From the NCBI GenBank assembly GCA_016293615.1, contig JAEDDX010000001.1, forward strand, positions 59,724 to 123,723: a stretch of DNA of 64,000 nucleotides. Direction: 5' to 3'. Both the position numbers and the translations under genes were made by a program. The DNA is from Acetatifactor sp. (GTDB lineage Bacteria > Bacillota > Clostridia > Lachnospirales > Lachnospiraceae). The notes under the pieces are model-generated. The model saw nothing but the letters and a program-made list of their open reading frames with translations. It ran no database searches and was not told where the DNA came from. Position 1 is the first letter of the stretch, and each line of letters opens with the position of its first letter. Of this stretch, positions 52,671 through 60,877 are shown piece after piece.

Positions 52671-53413
52671 TCACTTTCAACCAATATGTCCGCGCCGCCA
52701 GTCCGGAGGAGGCGTACGAGCTGAACCTGAAAAAGAACAACGTCATAGTCGGCGGTATGCTCTGGCTGAAAATGACGGACAGGCAGTACGGCACTGCGAT
52801 CGACCTGTGTGACCTGGGGCTTGAAACCATCGAAGAGGATGACGAGTATTACTCCATCGGCGCCATGGTTACGCTCAGACAGCTGGAACAGCATGAGGGC
52901 CTGAATACTTTGACCGGGGGTGCGATCAGAAACAGTGTGGAGCACATTGTCGGCGTACAGTTTCGAAACTGCGCCACAGTCGGCGGCAGCATTTACGGCA
53001 GGTTCGGGTTCTCCGATGTATTGACTTTGTTCCTTGCGCTGCGCGCCAGGGTTGAGCTTGTCGGCGCAGGCGTGATGGAGCTTGCCGATTTCACGCAGAC
53101 CTCCCGCCAAAACAGGGATGTGCTGCTGCGCATTCTCGTGCCCAAGGATACACAGAGCGTGGTGTACCTTTCCCAGAGAAACAGTTCTACGGACTTTCCC
53201 GTGCTCGCAGTGGCGGTCGGAAAGAGCGCGCAGGGGTATGTTTACAGTGTCGGCGCCAGACCGCACTATGCCATGCCGGTTTGTTCCGCCCGGCCGCTTT
53301 GCGGGGAAGAGGCAGCAGAGAAGTTTGCATTCGGCAGCAACTTAAGGGCAAGTGCGCAGTACAGAAAACAGATCTGCAAAGTCCTTGTGGACAGAGCGAT
53401 GAGCAGACTGTAG
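52667..53413 (+). CDS. Molybdenum hydroxylase FAD-binding subunit
   Basis: The 248-residue subunit resembles XdhB/CoxM. It has an FAD loop as NNVIVGGMLWLKM and a second FAD motif VGVQFRNCATVGGSIYGRF near residue 100. A C-terminal beta-rich part follows (VYLSQRNSSTDFPVLAVAVG). It carries electrons between the Fe-S subunit and NAD or another acceptor. It is short at the C-terminus, as in separate-subunit dehydrogenases. Confidence 0.92.
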   Translation: MITFNQYVRAASPEEAYELNLKKNNVIVGGMLWLKMTDRQYGTAIDLCDLGLETIEEDDEYYSIGAMVTLRQLEQHEGLNTLTGGAIRNSVEHIVGVQFRNCATVGGSIYGRFGFSDVLTLFLALRARVELVGAGVMELADFTQTSRQNRDVLLRILVPKDTQSVVYLSQRNSSTDFPVLAVAVGKSAQGYVYSVGARPHYAMPVCSARPLCGEEAAEKFAFGSNLRASAQYRKQICKVLVDRAMSRL

Positions 53414-53438
53414 CACCGGACACAAAGAGGAAGAGACA

Positions 53439-53906
53439 ATGGAAATTAAGATGATTTTAAACGGCAGGCAGATCATAAGAGAAATCAGTCCCGACCTGCT
53501 GCTGCTTGAGTTTGTGCGCGCAGAAGGATGCCGGTCCGTCAAGAGAGGGTGCGAGACATCGAACTGCGGACTCTGTACCGTTTTGATGGACGGGACTCCC
53601 GTGCTTTCCTGCAGTATGTTGGCGGCAAGAGCGGCGGGGCATCGGATCGATACGCTGGAAGGCCTGACAGCGGAGGCGGAGGAGTTCATCGGTTTTATTG
53701 CCGACCAGGGAGCAGAGCAGTGCGGATTCTGCAATCCCGGTTTCGTCATGAATACGATAGCGCTGCTTCGCGAAAACCCCGATCCTACAGATGATGAGAT
53801 CAGACAGTTTCTGGCAGGAAATCTCTGCAGATGTTCGGGCTATGAAGGACAGCTGCGGGGCATCAGAGCCTTTCTTGACTCCCGGAAAGGAGGTAAGGAT
53901 GAATAG
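53439..53906 (+). CDS. Molybdenum hydroxylase 2Fe-2S subunit
   Basis: The 155-residue protein has two clusters: CETSNCGLCTVLMDGTPVLSC for the plant-type ferredoxin site, and QCGFCNPGF with LCRCSGYEG for the helical site. The common GCxxGxCGxC is changed here to GCETSNCGLC, with all cysteines kept. It shuttles electrons from the molybdenum site to FAD. It overlaps the next gene by 8 bp. Confidence 0.94.
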   Translation: MEIKMILNGRQIIREISPDLLLLEFVRAEGCRSVKRGCETSNCGLCTVLMDGTPVLSCSMLAARAAGHRIDTLEGLTAEAEEFIGFIADQGAEQCGFCNPGFVMNTIALLRENPDPTDDEIRQFLAGNLCRCSGYEGQLRGIRAFLDSRKGGKDE

Positions 53907-56208
53907 ACAGGAACTAAACGAAAGAAGTACCTACAGGAGTGTCGGAAAATGTGTGCGCAAGAAGGATGCGATGCAGCTTCTTCTGGGAAAGCCCGTGTAT
54001 GTGGACGATATCACTCCCCGGGACGCTCTGGTGGTGAAGGTCATCCGAAGTCCTCACGCCCATGCCTTGATAGAGAGTGTGGAAAAAAGCGCGGCCATGA
54101 AGGTGCCCGGTATCGTGGGAATCTATACCTACGAGGATGTTCCGGGAAAGCGCTTTACCATGGCAGGGCAGACCTATCCGGAGCCATCCCCCTACGACAG
54201 ACTGCTTCTGGACCGAAGGGTGCGTTTTGTGGGGGACCCGGTTGCCATTGTAGCCGGTGAGACAGAGGCAGCCGTGAATAGGGCATGTAAGATCGTCAGG
54301 GTAAAATATCAGGTGCTGGAGCCTGTTTTGGATTTTCACAAGGCGAAGGATAACCCGATTCTGGTACACCCGGAAGAAAACTGGGTATCCATGTGCCCTG
54401 TCGGCGCGGACAACAGAAGGAATCTCTGCGCTTCCGATGTGTGCAGTGAAAATGATGTGGAGGCGGTGCTTGCAGACTGCGATGAGGTCATCGAGCATAC
54501 CTATCATGTAAAGGCCTGCCAGCAGACCATGATGGAGACCTTCCGCACCTATACCGAGATAGACCGCTACGGAAGACTGCATGTCATCAGTTCCACACAG
54601 ATCGTTTTCCACTGCAGAAGGATCATCGCGAATGCGCTCGACATTCCCAAGTCGAAGGTACATGTGGAGAAGCCCAGAATCGGCGGCGGCTTCGGCGCGA
54701 AGCAGACCGTCGTGGCAGAGATATATCCCGCCTTTGTCACCTGGGTGACGAAGAGACCCGCGAAGATGATCTATACCAGGGAAGAGTGCCAGATCGGAGG
54801 CTCTCCCCGCCATGAAATGGAGGTTACCGTCAGACTCGGAGCATCCTCAGACGGCACCATCCGTGCGCTGGATGTCTATACCCTTTCCAACACAGGAGCG
54901 TTCGGCGAACACGGCCCTACCACGGTCGGCTTGTCCGGACATAAGAGTATCCCGCTCTATACCGGCAATCTGGAAGCCTTTCGTTTCGCTTATGATGTAG
55001 TCTACACCAATGTGCAGGCAGCGGGCGCGTACAGAGGCTACGGCGCGACGCAGGGACAGTTCGCGGTGGAGAGTGCCGTGAACGAACTGGCGGCAAAGCT
55101 TGGGATGGACCCGGTCGCTCTCCGGCTGAAAAATATCGTGCGCGAGGGCATGAGCATGCCTGCCTATTACGGTGAGACTGCGAACGCCTGCGCACTGGAC
55201 AAATGTATCGAGCACTGTTGCAGCATGTTTGGCTGGGAGGAAAAATTCCCCGTCAGGGTGATGCCCGACGGTAAGATACGCAGCGCCGGTGTGGCGATTT
55301 CCATGCAGGGCTCCGGTATCTCCGGCGTTGATGTGGGCTCTGCGACTATTAAGCTAAACGACGAAGGATTCTATATCCTGATGATCGGAGCTGCGGACAT
55401 GGGCACCGGCTGCGATACCATTCTGGCGCAGATGGCGGCAGAATGTCTGGAGTGCAGTGTGGATGAGATCGAGGTGTTCGGTGCGGATTCCGATGCGTCC
55501 CCTTACGATTCCGGCTCCTATGCTTCCTCCACGACCTATGTGACCGGCAAAGCGGTGGAGAACGCCTGCAATGAGCTGCGCGAGAACCTGTGTCAGCTTG
55601 GCGCGTCCCTCCTTCACTGTGACCGGAGCGAGGTAGAGTTTTTCGGAAACGGTGTCAGAAAGTTGGACGGAACCGGAGAGGTATCCAGATTTGACCTTGC
55701 AACCGCCTCCATGGTAAACAACACGATTGCGGTGCAGACCACCGCGAGCCATTCCTCCCCCGTTTCCCCGCCTCCCTTTATGGTGGGCATGGTGGAGATC
55801 GAGCTCGATCCCGAGACGGGAAGCGTGGAGATCTTGGATTACAATGCAGTCATCGACTGCGGCATCCCTGTCAATCCGAACCTTGCGACCATTCAGGCCG
55901 AGGGCGGTATCGTACAGGGGATCGGCATGGCGTTGTATGAGAATGTGACCTACTCGAAAAAGGGCAGGATCGCGGAGAATTCCTTCATGCAGTATAAGAT
56001 TCCGACCAGACTGGATATGGGACACCTGAAGGTGGAGTTCGAAGAAAGCTATGAACCGACCGGACCGTTCGGCGTAAAGTCCATCGGCGAGATCGTCATC
56101 AACACACCGGCGCCGGCTCTGGCGCATGCCATCTTCCGCGCGACCGGAGTATGGCACAGAACCCTGCCCATCACGCCGGAGAAGATTCTGTTCGGTATTG
56201 AGGACTGA
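53899..56208 (+). CDS. Molybdenum hydroxylase large subunit (xanthine dehydrogenase type)
   Basis: The 769-residue catalytic subunit holds the molybdenum cofactor. It shows the aldehyde oxidase hammerhead start (GKPVYVDDITPRDALVVKVIRSPHAHA), KPRIGGGFGAKQ, the cofactor loop AAGAYRGYGATQGQFAVESAVNELA, QGSGISGVDVGSATIKLNDEG, and the catalytic-Glu region SIGEIVINTPAPALAHAIF near its end. Its substrate is probably a purine, given the adjacent permease, and a selenium ligand is possible given yqeB and yqeC, but neither is shown. ATG 53899 follows GGAGG; a longer frame from 53791 overlaps the Fe-S gene. Confidence 0.93.
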   Translation: MNRQELNERSTYRSVGKCVRKKDAMQLLLGKPVYVDDITPRDALVVKVIRSPHAHALIESVEKSAAMKVPGIVGIYTYEDVPGKRFTMAGQTYPEPSPYDRLLLDRRVRFVGDPVAIVAGETEAAVNRACKIVRVKYQVLEPVLDFHKAKDNPILVHPEENWVSMCPVGADNRRNLCASDVCSENDVEAVLADCDEVIEHTYHVKACQQTMMETFRTYTEIDRYGRLHVISSTQIVFHCRRIIANALDIPKSKVHVEKPRIGGGFGAKQTVVAEIYPAFVTWVTKRPAKMIYTREECQIGGSPRHEMEVTVRLGASSDGTIRALDVYTLSNTGAFGEHGPTTVGLSGHKSIPLYTGNLEAFRFAYDVVYTNVQAAGAYRGYGATQGQFAVESAVNELAAKLGMDPVALRLKNIVREGMSMPAYYGETANACALDKCIEHCCSMFGWEEKFPVRVMPDGKIRSAGVAISMQGSGISGVDVGSATIKLNDEGFYILMIGAADMGTGCDTILAQMAAECLECSVDEIEVFGADSDASPYDSGSYASSTTYVTGKAVENACNELRENLCQLGASLLHCDRSEVEFFGNGVRKLDGTGEVSRFDLATASMVNNTIAVQTTASHSSPVSPPPFMVGMVEIELDPETGSVEILDYNAVIDCGIPVNPNLATIQAEGGIVQGIGMALYENVTYSKKGRIAENSFMQYKIPTRLDMGHLKVEFEESYEPTGPFGVKSIGEIVINTPAPALAHAIFRATGVWHRTLPITPEKILFGIED

Positions 56209-56361
56209 CAAAGATAAGCCTTTCGAAATCGTCTTCCCGCGCCCTAAGGCCTGCAGGTCTGCTTGCAGACACGCTTTTTTGCCCGGGACTGTGTGCGGCG
56301 CTGCATCAGAGCGTACAGTGCTTCACCGGAGTACCGGGGCTTCGTATCAGGATGTGACAGT

Positions 56362-56955
56362 ATGAAGAGTAAAAAATATATCATATATATGGCCGCCGGA
56401 AACAGCAGGCGGTTTGGGGAGAATAAGCTGCTTTCGCACTATCGGGGCAAGGCTCTGTACCGGCATGGGCTGGATATGCTGATCGGGGCGGTCGGAGATC
56501 GAGAGGATGTTGAACTGACAGTGGTGTCACAATATCGGGAAATCCTCGACTATGCAGAAGAGCATGGCTTGAGGGCGGTGGACAGCCCGGGAAGCAGGGA
56601 AGGTGTCTCCTATACGATCAAAGCGGGAATCGGCTCGCCGGAAAACATAGAGGACGGGGACTGCCTGATTTTCGTGGTGGCGGACCAGCCCCTGCTTTCC
56701 GCAGGCACGATCGGGAAGTTTTTGGACTTTGCCGATGACGAAGCGTATGCGGACTGTAATGCGGCTGCCGCGTATGGAGAACAAAACGGCAATCCGGTCC
56801 TGTTTCGCGCACGCATGCTCCCCCGGCTTCTTGCGTTACAAGGTGATGAGGGCGGCAGAAAAGCGCTCATCGACAGCCCCTGCCACCGGATTTTTACGGA
56901 TACTGCCGGGGAGCTGCAGGACATTGATGTGAAAGAGGACCTGAGAAGTTTTTAA
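56362..56955 (+). CDS. mocA: MocA-like molybdenum cofactor nucleotidyltransferase
   Basis: The 197-residue protein has MAAGNSRRFGENKLLSHYRGKAL, the NTP-transferase signature, VVADQPLLS as the metal-binding region, and PVLFRARMLPRLLAL with GDEGGRKALI. It is like MocA, which makes the cytidine form of the cofactor, or MobA. MocA-type enzymes go with XDH-family hydroxylases. The start at 56362 follows an AGGA site. The gene ends the molybdenum island; no MobA-like enzyme is otherwise visible. Confidence 0.86.
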   Translation: MKSKKYIIYMAAGNSRRFGENKLLSHYRGKALYRHGLDMLIGAVGDREDVELTVVSQYREILDYAEEHGLRAVDSPGSREGVSYTIKAGIGSPENIEDGDCLIFVVADQPLLSAGTIGKFLDFADDEAYADCNAAAAYGEQNGNPVLFRARMLPRLLALQGDEGGRKALIDSPCHRIFTDTAGELQDIDVKEDLRSF

Positions 56956-56972
56956 ATTTTAGAAAATTCCTA

Positions 56973-57002
56973 TTGACAAGGTGGGAAAAGTAGTTATATA
57001 AT
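56973..57002 (+). promoter_or_regulatory. Strong promoter of the Met transporter leader
   Basis: TTGACA (56973-56978) and TATAAT (56997-57002), both perfect, are spaced by 18 bp. Transcription should start near 57009, giving a leader of about 480 nt before metQ. Confidence 0.88.
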
Positions 57003-57034
57003 CGCAATAACCTCAAAGAAAGGAAGCGCAGAAG

Positions 57035-57169
57035 ATGAGAAGTGTATCCCGTAACAGTTTTGCAACTGCATACATGTGCATGTGTCGAATGTCTGTCACC
57101 CGGGCTAAGAATATGGCCGGTGCATTCGATCTCTTTTGCGTGCGCCGTGAAACCGATATCCAGAGATAA
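57035..57169 (+). CDS. Leader peptide 1, Met/Cys-rich
   Basis: A 44-codon ORF with GGAAG upstream starts ATG 57035 and ends TAA 57167-57169. It encodes MRSVSRNSFATAYMCMCRMS followed by VTRAKNMAGAF. Codons 14-19 (57074-57091) read Met-Cys-Met-Cys-Arg-Met, an excess for such a short frame. It is the first gene on the metQ transcript and lies just ahead of a strong terminator, as expected of an attenuation leader. The segment CCCGGGC within it (57099-57105) is complementary to the terminator left side (57202-57208). I know of no named family for it. Confidence 0.72.
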   Translation: MRSVSRNSFATAYMCMCRMSVTRAKNMAGAFDLFCVRRETDIQR

Positions 57170-57202
57170 ACACACCAAACTGGAGATTTAGGAAGCCATT
57201 TG

Positions 57203-57233
57203 CCCGGGACTGAATAATTTAGTCCCGGGTTTT
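57203..57233 (+). terminator. Attenuator-type terminator in the metQ leader
   Basis: CCCGGGACT (57203-57211) and AGTCCCGGG (57221-57229) form a perfect 9-bp GC-rich stem with a 9-nt AT loop and T4 after it. It is 34 nt beyond leader peptide 1 and more than 250 nt before metQ, so it must be overridden for expression. Confidence 0.9.
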
Positions 57234-57259
57234 GTAGTTTCGGAAACTTTATTTCCCAT

Positions 57260-57336
57260 ACTACAAAAACACTGAGTGAGGGTGCGCACTCGCGCGAGTG
57301 GAAACAGGTCGCAGTTGCGACCGCGCTCGGCGCGAG
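57260..57336 (+). promoter_or_regulatory. Structured GC-rich segment between leader peptides
   Basis: ACTACAAAA (57260-57268) pairs with TTTTGTAGT (57230-57238), covering the terminator T-run. The palindrome CACTCGCGCGAGTG (57287-57300), GGTCGCA/TGCGACC (57307-57313, 57316-57322) and CTCG/CGAG (57326-57329, 57333-57336) follow. They may hold the second leader ribosome-binding site in a second control layer. Confidence 0.55.
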
Positions 57337-57361
57337 GGTTCCGTGGAGGAAGGAGAATATC

Positions 57362-57490
57362 ATGCAGTATTTATGGACCAGGCTCGTGAGAGCAAACTAC
57401 AGATTCGGACGAATGTGCCGATGTTGCCTGCAGACCGATAGAGTAACGACAACAAAACAAACATTGATCCGAAGGAGAATAAAACTATGA
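57362..57490 (+). CDS. Leader peptide 2, Cys-rich, overlapping metQ
   Basis: A 42-codon ORF with GGAGGAAGGAG upstream starts ATG 57362 and encodes MQYLWTRLVRANYRFGRMC followed by RCCLQTDRV. The block RMCRCC lies at 57410-57427. It ends TGA 57488-57490, overlapping the metQ ATG (57487) in an ATGA arrangement, so its translation is coupled to metQ. Its 3' part also contains the metQ site AAGGAGA. Like leader 1 it has adjacent Arg, Met and Cys codons, hinting at a common sensing logic. Confidence 0.68.
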   Translation: MQYLWTRLVRANYRFGRMCRCCLQTDRVTTTKQTLIRRRIKL

Positions 57491-58353
57491 GAAAGAATAT
57501 TACCAAGAAATTGACAAAGCTTATCACCGCTGTTTTGGCACTGACACTTACCTTTGCACTGACTGCTTGCGGCAGTGCTTCCAAGGGAATCACCATTGCA
57601 ATTCCCAACGATACCACCAACGAGGCAAGAGCACTTTTGCTGCTGCAGGAGCTCGGATATATTAAGCTTGATCCCAACGCAGGCATCACGGCAACCCCTT
57701 TGAACATTAAGGAGAATCCGAAGAACATCACCTTCCACGAGGTGGAGGCAGCGCAGGTTCCCAACACCTTAAAGGATGTCGACTATGCGATCATCAATGC
57801 AAACTACGCCCTGGACGCAGGCATCAATCCCGCGACCGATGCGCTCGGACTGGAGAATTCCTCCTCCAGTTATGTGAACATTCTGGCCGTTAAGCAGGGA
57901 AGAGAGGAAGAACCCATCATCAAAGCTCTGGTTGCAGCCATCGAAAGCAAGGAAGTGGCGGATTTTATCACAAAGACCTATGACGGTGCGGTGATCTCCG
58001 TCATCGATCACCCGACCGACGGATATGACGCCTCCGTCGACTACGATGCATTGAACGGACAGACCGTTTCCGTTGCGGCTACGCCTACCCCTCACGCGGA
58101 GATTCTTCAGATCGTGAAGGACATCCTCGCCAAGAAGGGAATCACCCTGAAGATCCTTGAGTTCACCGACTATGTACAGCCCAACAATGTGGTGGAAAGC
58201 GGTGAGGTTGACGCCAACTATTTCCAGCATGTTCCTTATCTGGAGGATTTCAACGCCCAGAACGGAACCCATCTGGTATCTGCCTCCGGCGTACACGTAG
58301 AACCCTTTGGTTTATACGGCGGCAGACAGACCACCCTGGATGCCCTCAAATAA
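57487..58353 (+). CDS. metQ: Methionine-type ABC transporter substrate-binding lipoprotein
   Basis: The 288-residue NLPA-family protein has a signal and lipobox LTAC (near residue 27) and the MetQ features ITIAIPNDTTNEARALLLLQELG, VDYAIINANYALDAGINP and GEVDANYFQHVPYLEDFNAQNG. It captures methionine (or another amino acid) outside the membrane. The N-terminal and C-terminal lobes appear in swapped order relative to the usual MetQ: the segment with PHAEIL and TDYVQPNN, normally at the start, lies after residue 195. Expression is preceded by the dual leader described. Confidence 0.9.
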   Translation: MRKNITKKLTKLITAVLALTLTFALTACGSASKGITIAIPNDTTNEARALLLLQELGYIKLDPNAGITATPLNIKENPKNITFHEVEAAQVPNTLKDVDYAIINANYALDAGINPATDALGLENSSSSYVNILAVKQGREEEPIIKALVAAIESKEVADFITKTYDGAVISVIDHPTDGYDASVDYDALNGQTVSVAATPTPHAEILQIVKDILAKKGITLKILEFTDYVQPNNVVESGEVDANYFQHVPYLEDFNAQNGTHLVSASGVHVEPFGLYGGRQTTLDALK

Positions 58354-58384
58354 TCGATTCCGATCAGAAAGCGGGAAATGACAC

Positions 58385-59389
58385 ATGATTCAGATCGTAA
58401 ATGTATCAAAACAATTTGAGACGAAGGACGGAACCGTCAAGGCCTTAGACGGTGTGTTCCTGACCATTGAAGACAAAGACATCTACGGCATCATCGGCAT
58501 GAGCGGTGCCGGGAAAAGTACCCTGGTACGCATGATGAACATGCTGGAGCGCCCGACGGAGGGGCAGGTACTTGTCGACGGTGTCGATGTCGGAAGCCTG
58601 TCCGAGAAGGAGCTTCGCACCCTCAGACGAAGCACAACGATGATCTTTCAGGGCTTCCATCTGCTGATGCAGAAAAATGTCCTTCAAAATGTGGCGTTCC
58701 CTCTGCTCCTTGAGGGCGTCGGTAAGAAAGAGGCAAATGCGAAGGCACTGGAGCTTCTTGCACTGGTGGGGCTGGAAGAAAAAGCAAAGTCCTATCCGGC
58801 ACAGCTCTCCGGCGGACAGCAGCAGAGAGTCGCTATCGCAAGAGCACTGGCAACCAATCCGAAAGTGCTTCTCTGTGACGAGGCAACCAGTGCGCTCGAC
58901 CCCGTTACAACGCAGTCCATTCTGGCACTGCTTCGAGACATCAATGAATCGCTCGGAGTGACCGTCATTCTGATCACCCATCAGATGAGCGTGGTGACCG
59001 GAATCTGCAAACATGTGGCGATTCTGGAGCAGGGGAAGGTGGCAGAGCAGGGCGAGGTGACGGAAGTCTTTTCCAATCCCTCCAGCGAGGCGGCAAAAAA
59101 ACTGGTGTTGCCTCAGGGAGAAGAAGAAATCGACCTGCCCGAGCAGCCGAATATGATCCGGGTGGTGTTCCGTGGTGCGCCGTCTCTGAATCAGCCGTTG
59201 GTGACGAGCCTTGCGCGCGACAAAGGAATCTGTGCCAACATCGCTTATGCTTCCACAAAAGGCATCGGCGGCAAGGCTTACGGCACCATCATTTTAAGCT
59301 TTGAAAATCAGGAAGAGAAAGAAGAGGCCATCCGCTATTTTCAGTCGGCGGAGGGCGTCAGGATAGAGGAGTGGAATCATGGCAGATAA
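58385..59389 (+). CDS. metN: Methionine ABC transporter ATPase
   Basis: The 334-residue protein has Walker A GMSGAGKST, signature LSGGQQQR, Walker B KVLLCDEATSALDP, an H-loop (ITHQMSVV) and a C-terminal NIL/ACT-like domain (about 255-334) that binds methionine to inhibit transport. It overlaps metI by 11 bp. Its C-domain gives post-translational feedback in addition to any leader control. Confidence 0.94.
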   Translation: MIQIVNVSKQFETKDGTVKALDGVFLTIEDKDIYGIIGMSGAGKSTLVRMMNMLERPTEGQVLVDGVDVGSLSEKELRTLRRSTTMIFQGFHLLMQKNVLQNVAFPLLLEGVGKKEANAKALELLALVGLEEKAKSYPAQLSGGQQQRVAIARALATNPKVLLCDEATSALDPVTTQSILALLRDINESLGVTVILITHQMSVVTGICKHVAILEQGKVAEQGEVTEVFSNPSSEAAKKLVLPQGEEEIDLPEQPNMIRVVFRGAPSLNQPLVTSLARDKGICANIAYASTKGIGGKAYGTIILSFENQEEKEEAIRYFQSAEGVRIEEWNHGR

Positions 59390-60071
59390 GCTGTTTACAA
59401 GTGAAACCTGGAATATTATAGTAACACAGTTTCCTCTGGCAATCTGGGAGACGGTATATGTGACCATTCTTGCGACGGCATTTGCCTATGTGCTGGGGCT
59501 GCCGCTTGGCGTGATTCTGGTGATCGGTGAAAAGGACGGTATTCTGCCGCTGCCTGCAAAACTGATGAAGGTACTGAATTTCCTGATCAATCTCCTGCGC
59601 TCGATTCCCTTTCTGATTCTGATGATCCTGGTCTTCCCGCTGACGAGACTGATCGTCGGCACCGTCGTCGGCACCGTGGCATCCATCGTTCCGCTCGTGG
59701 TTGCGGCCTTCCCCTTTATTGCCAGACTGGTGGAGAGCAGCCTTCGTGAGATCAATCCGAATGTGATAGAGATGGCACAGAGTCTGGGGGCGTCCCCGTG
59801 GCAGATCATCACGAAAGTTTTGCTGCCGGAGAGCGTCCCGTCCCTGCTTTCGGGCGGAGCCATAGCGATCACAACCATTCTTGGCTATTCTGCAATGAGT
59901 GGTATCATCGGCGGCGGCGGTCTCGGCAAGATCGCGATTAACTACGGCTACTATCGGTATCAGTACGCTGTCATGATAGCGGCGGTTCTTCTGCTGATTG
60001 CGCTGGTTCAGCTGTTTCAGTCTGTCGGCACGAACCTTTCCGTCCGCATGGACAAACGCACGCGCAAATAG
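59379..60071 (+). CDS. metI: Methionine ABC transporter permease
   Basis: The 230-residue permease has five helices, with the EAA loop VESSLREINPNVIEMAQSLGASPWQIITKVLLPESVP and the MetI-type GYSAMSGIIGGGGLGKIAINYGYYRYQ. It is tightly coupled to metN and ends the unit before a strong terminator. Confidence 0.94.
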   Translation: MADKLFTSETWNIIVTQFPLAIWETVYVTILATAFAYVLGLPLGVILVIGEKDGILPLPAKLMKVLNFLINLLRSIPFLILMILVFPLTRLIVGTVVGTVASIVPLVVAAFPFIARLVESSLREINPNVIEMAQSLGASPWQIITKVLLPESVPSLLSGGAIAITTILGYSAMSGIIGGGGLGKIAINYGYYRYQYAVMIAAVLLLIALVQLFQSVGTNLSVRMDKRTRK

Positions 60072-60093
60072 CATTGCATCCGTACGACTACGG

Positions 60094-60130
60094 AGCCCTC
60101 TCTGCATGAGCCGGAGAGGGCTTACTTTTA
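60094..60130 (+). terminator. Terminator after metI
   Basis: AGCCCTCTC (60094-60102) pairs perfectly with GAGAGGGCT (60114-60122), and the run TTACTTTTA follows. It ends the met transporter operon. Confidence 0.88.
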
Positions 60131-60141
60131 TGCCCCTGATG

Positions 60142-60150
60142 TGCTATACT
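60142..60150 (+). promoter_or_regulatory. Extended -10 for the GNAT gene
   Basis: TGCTATACT is an extended -10; the -35 at 60122-60127 (TTACTT) is weak and overlaps the metI terminator. It would produce a 5' leader of about 35 nt. Confidence 0.5.
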
Positions 60151-60191
60151 GTGGGGAAATGAGCAGAAAACAATACAAAAACGGAGGTACT

Positions 60192-60764
60192 ATGGTTTAT
60201 TTAGAAGAAATGACGCCGGATGAGAGACCGATGATTGAGGCACTGTATCTGGAATCCTTTCCGGAGATAGAGAGAAAACCCTTTGAGATGCTGTTAAAGC
60301 TTCGAAAGAAGGGCAAGGCCAGACTCCTCGTCATTCATGATGAAAAGACGCAGGAAGCGGTGGGCTTAAGCTTTTTCCTGCAGCGCCGCGATATGCTGTT
60401 ATATGACTATTTTGCCATAGAGAAACGGTTTCAGAGCAGAGGGTACGGTGCAGCGGTCCTGAGGGCAGTCGAAAAGCAGTTTCCCGATGCCCGAATCTTC
60501 GGGGAAGTGGAGCCCTTAGACCCTAAGGCGCCCAACAACGAACAGAGAAAGCGAAGGCTTGCTTTTTACTTGAGAAACGGTATGAAAGAAAGCGGTATCA
60601 TTGTCGATTTATTCGGATGTGAGCTGCAGCTGATGTATCTGGGGGATGTGCCGATCACCTTTGAGGAGTATGAGCGCTTCCTGCGCTATATATTCGGCTG
60701 GAAGGGATACTTTATTGTGCGGAAAAATGTGCACTTCGTGCGTATGCTGCCGCGTCCCAATTAA
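60192..60764 (+). CDS. GNAT-family N-acetyltransferase
   Basis: The 190-residue protein has the GNAT acetyl-CoA loop in FQSRGYGAAVLRAVEKQFP (about residues 83-100), preceded by strands SFFLQRRDMLLYDYFAIE and followed by YLRNGMKESGIIVDLFGCELQLMYLG. The substrate is unknown. The start at 60192 is fixed by GGAGG; a longer frame from 60141 overlaps the -10. It is a single-gene unit at the edge of the AT-rich tail. Confidence 0.88.
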   Translation: MVYLEEMTPDERPMIEALYLESFPEIERKPFEMLLKLRKKGKARLLVIHDEKTQEAVGLSFFLQRRDMLLYDYFAIEKRFQSRGYGAAVLRAVEKQFPDARIFGEVEPLDPKAPNNEQRKRRLAFYLRNGMKESGIIVDLFGCELQLMYLGDVPITFEEYERFLRYIFGWKGYFIVRKNVHFVRMLPRPN

Positions 60765-60877
60765 CTTAAAATGTTGGTGGTCTCAACTCCGGCGATTTCA
60801 CCAAAACCTTGATATGGGCAGAAAAGCATAGTAACATGTAAATAAATCAACAAATCTGAATTTGTAGAGGAGATAGT

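Noticed and set aside
53791..53898. N-terminal extension of the molybdenum large subunit
   Set aside because: It overlaps the Fe-S subunit coding region, and the GGAGG site points to ATG 53899.
56956..57486. T-box, S-box (SAM-I) or purine riboswitch in the metQ leader
   Set aside because: AGGGUGGNACCGCG, the SAM-I core and the purine core were all looked for and not found.
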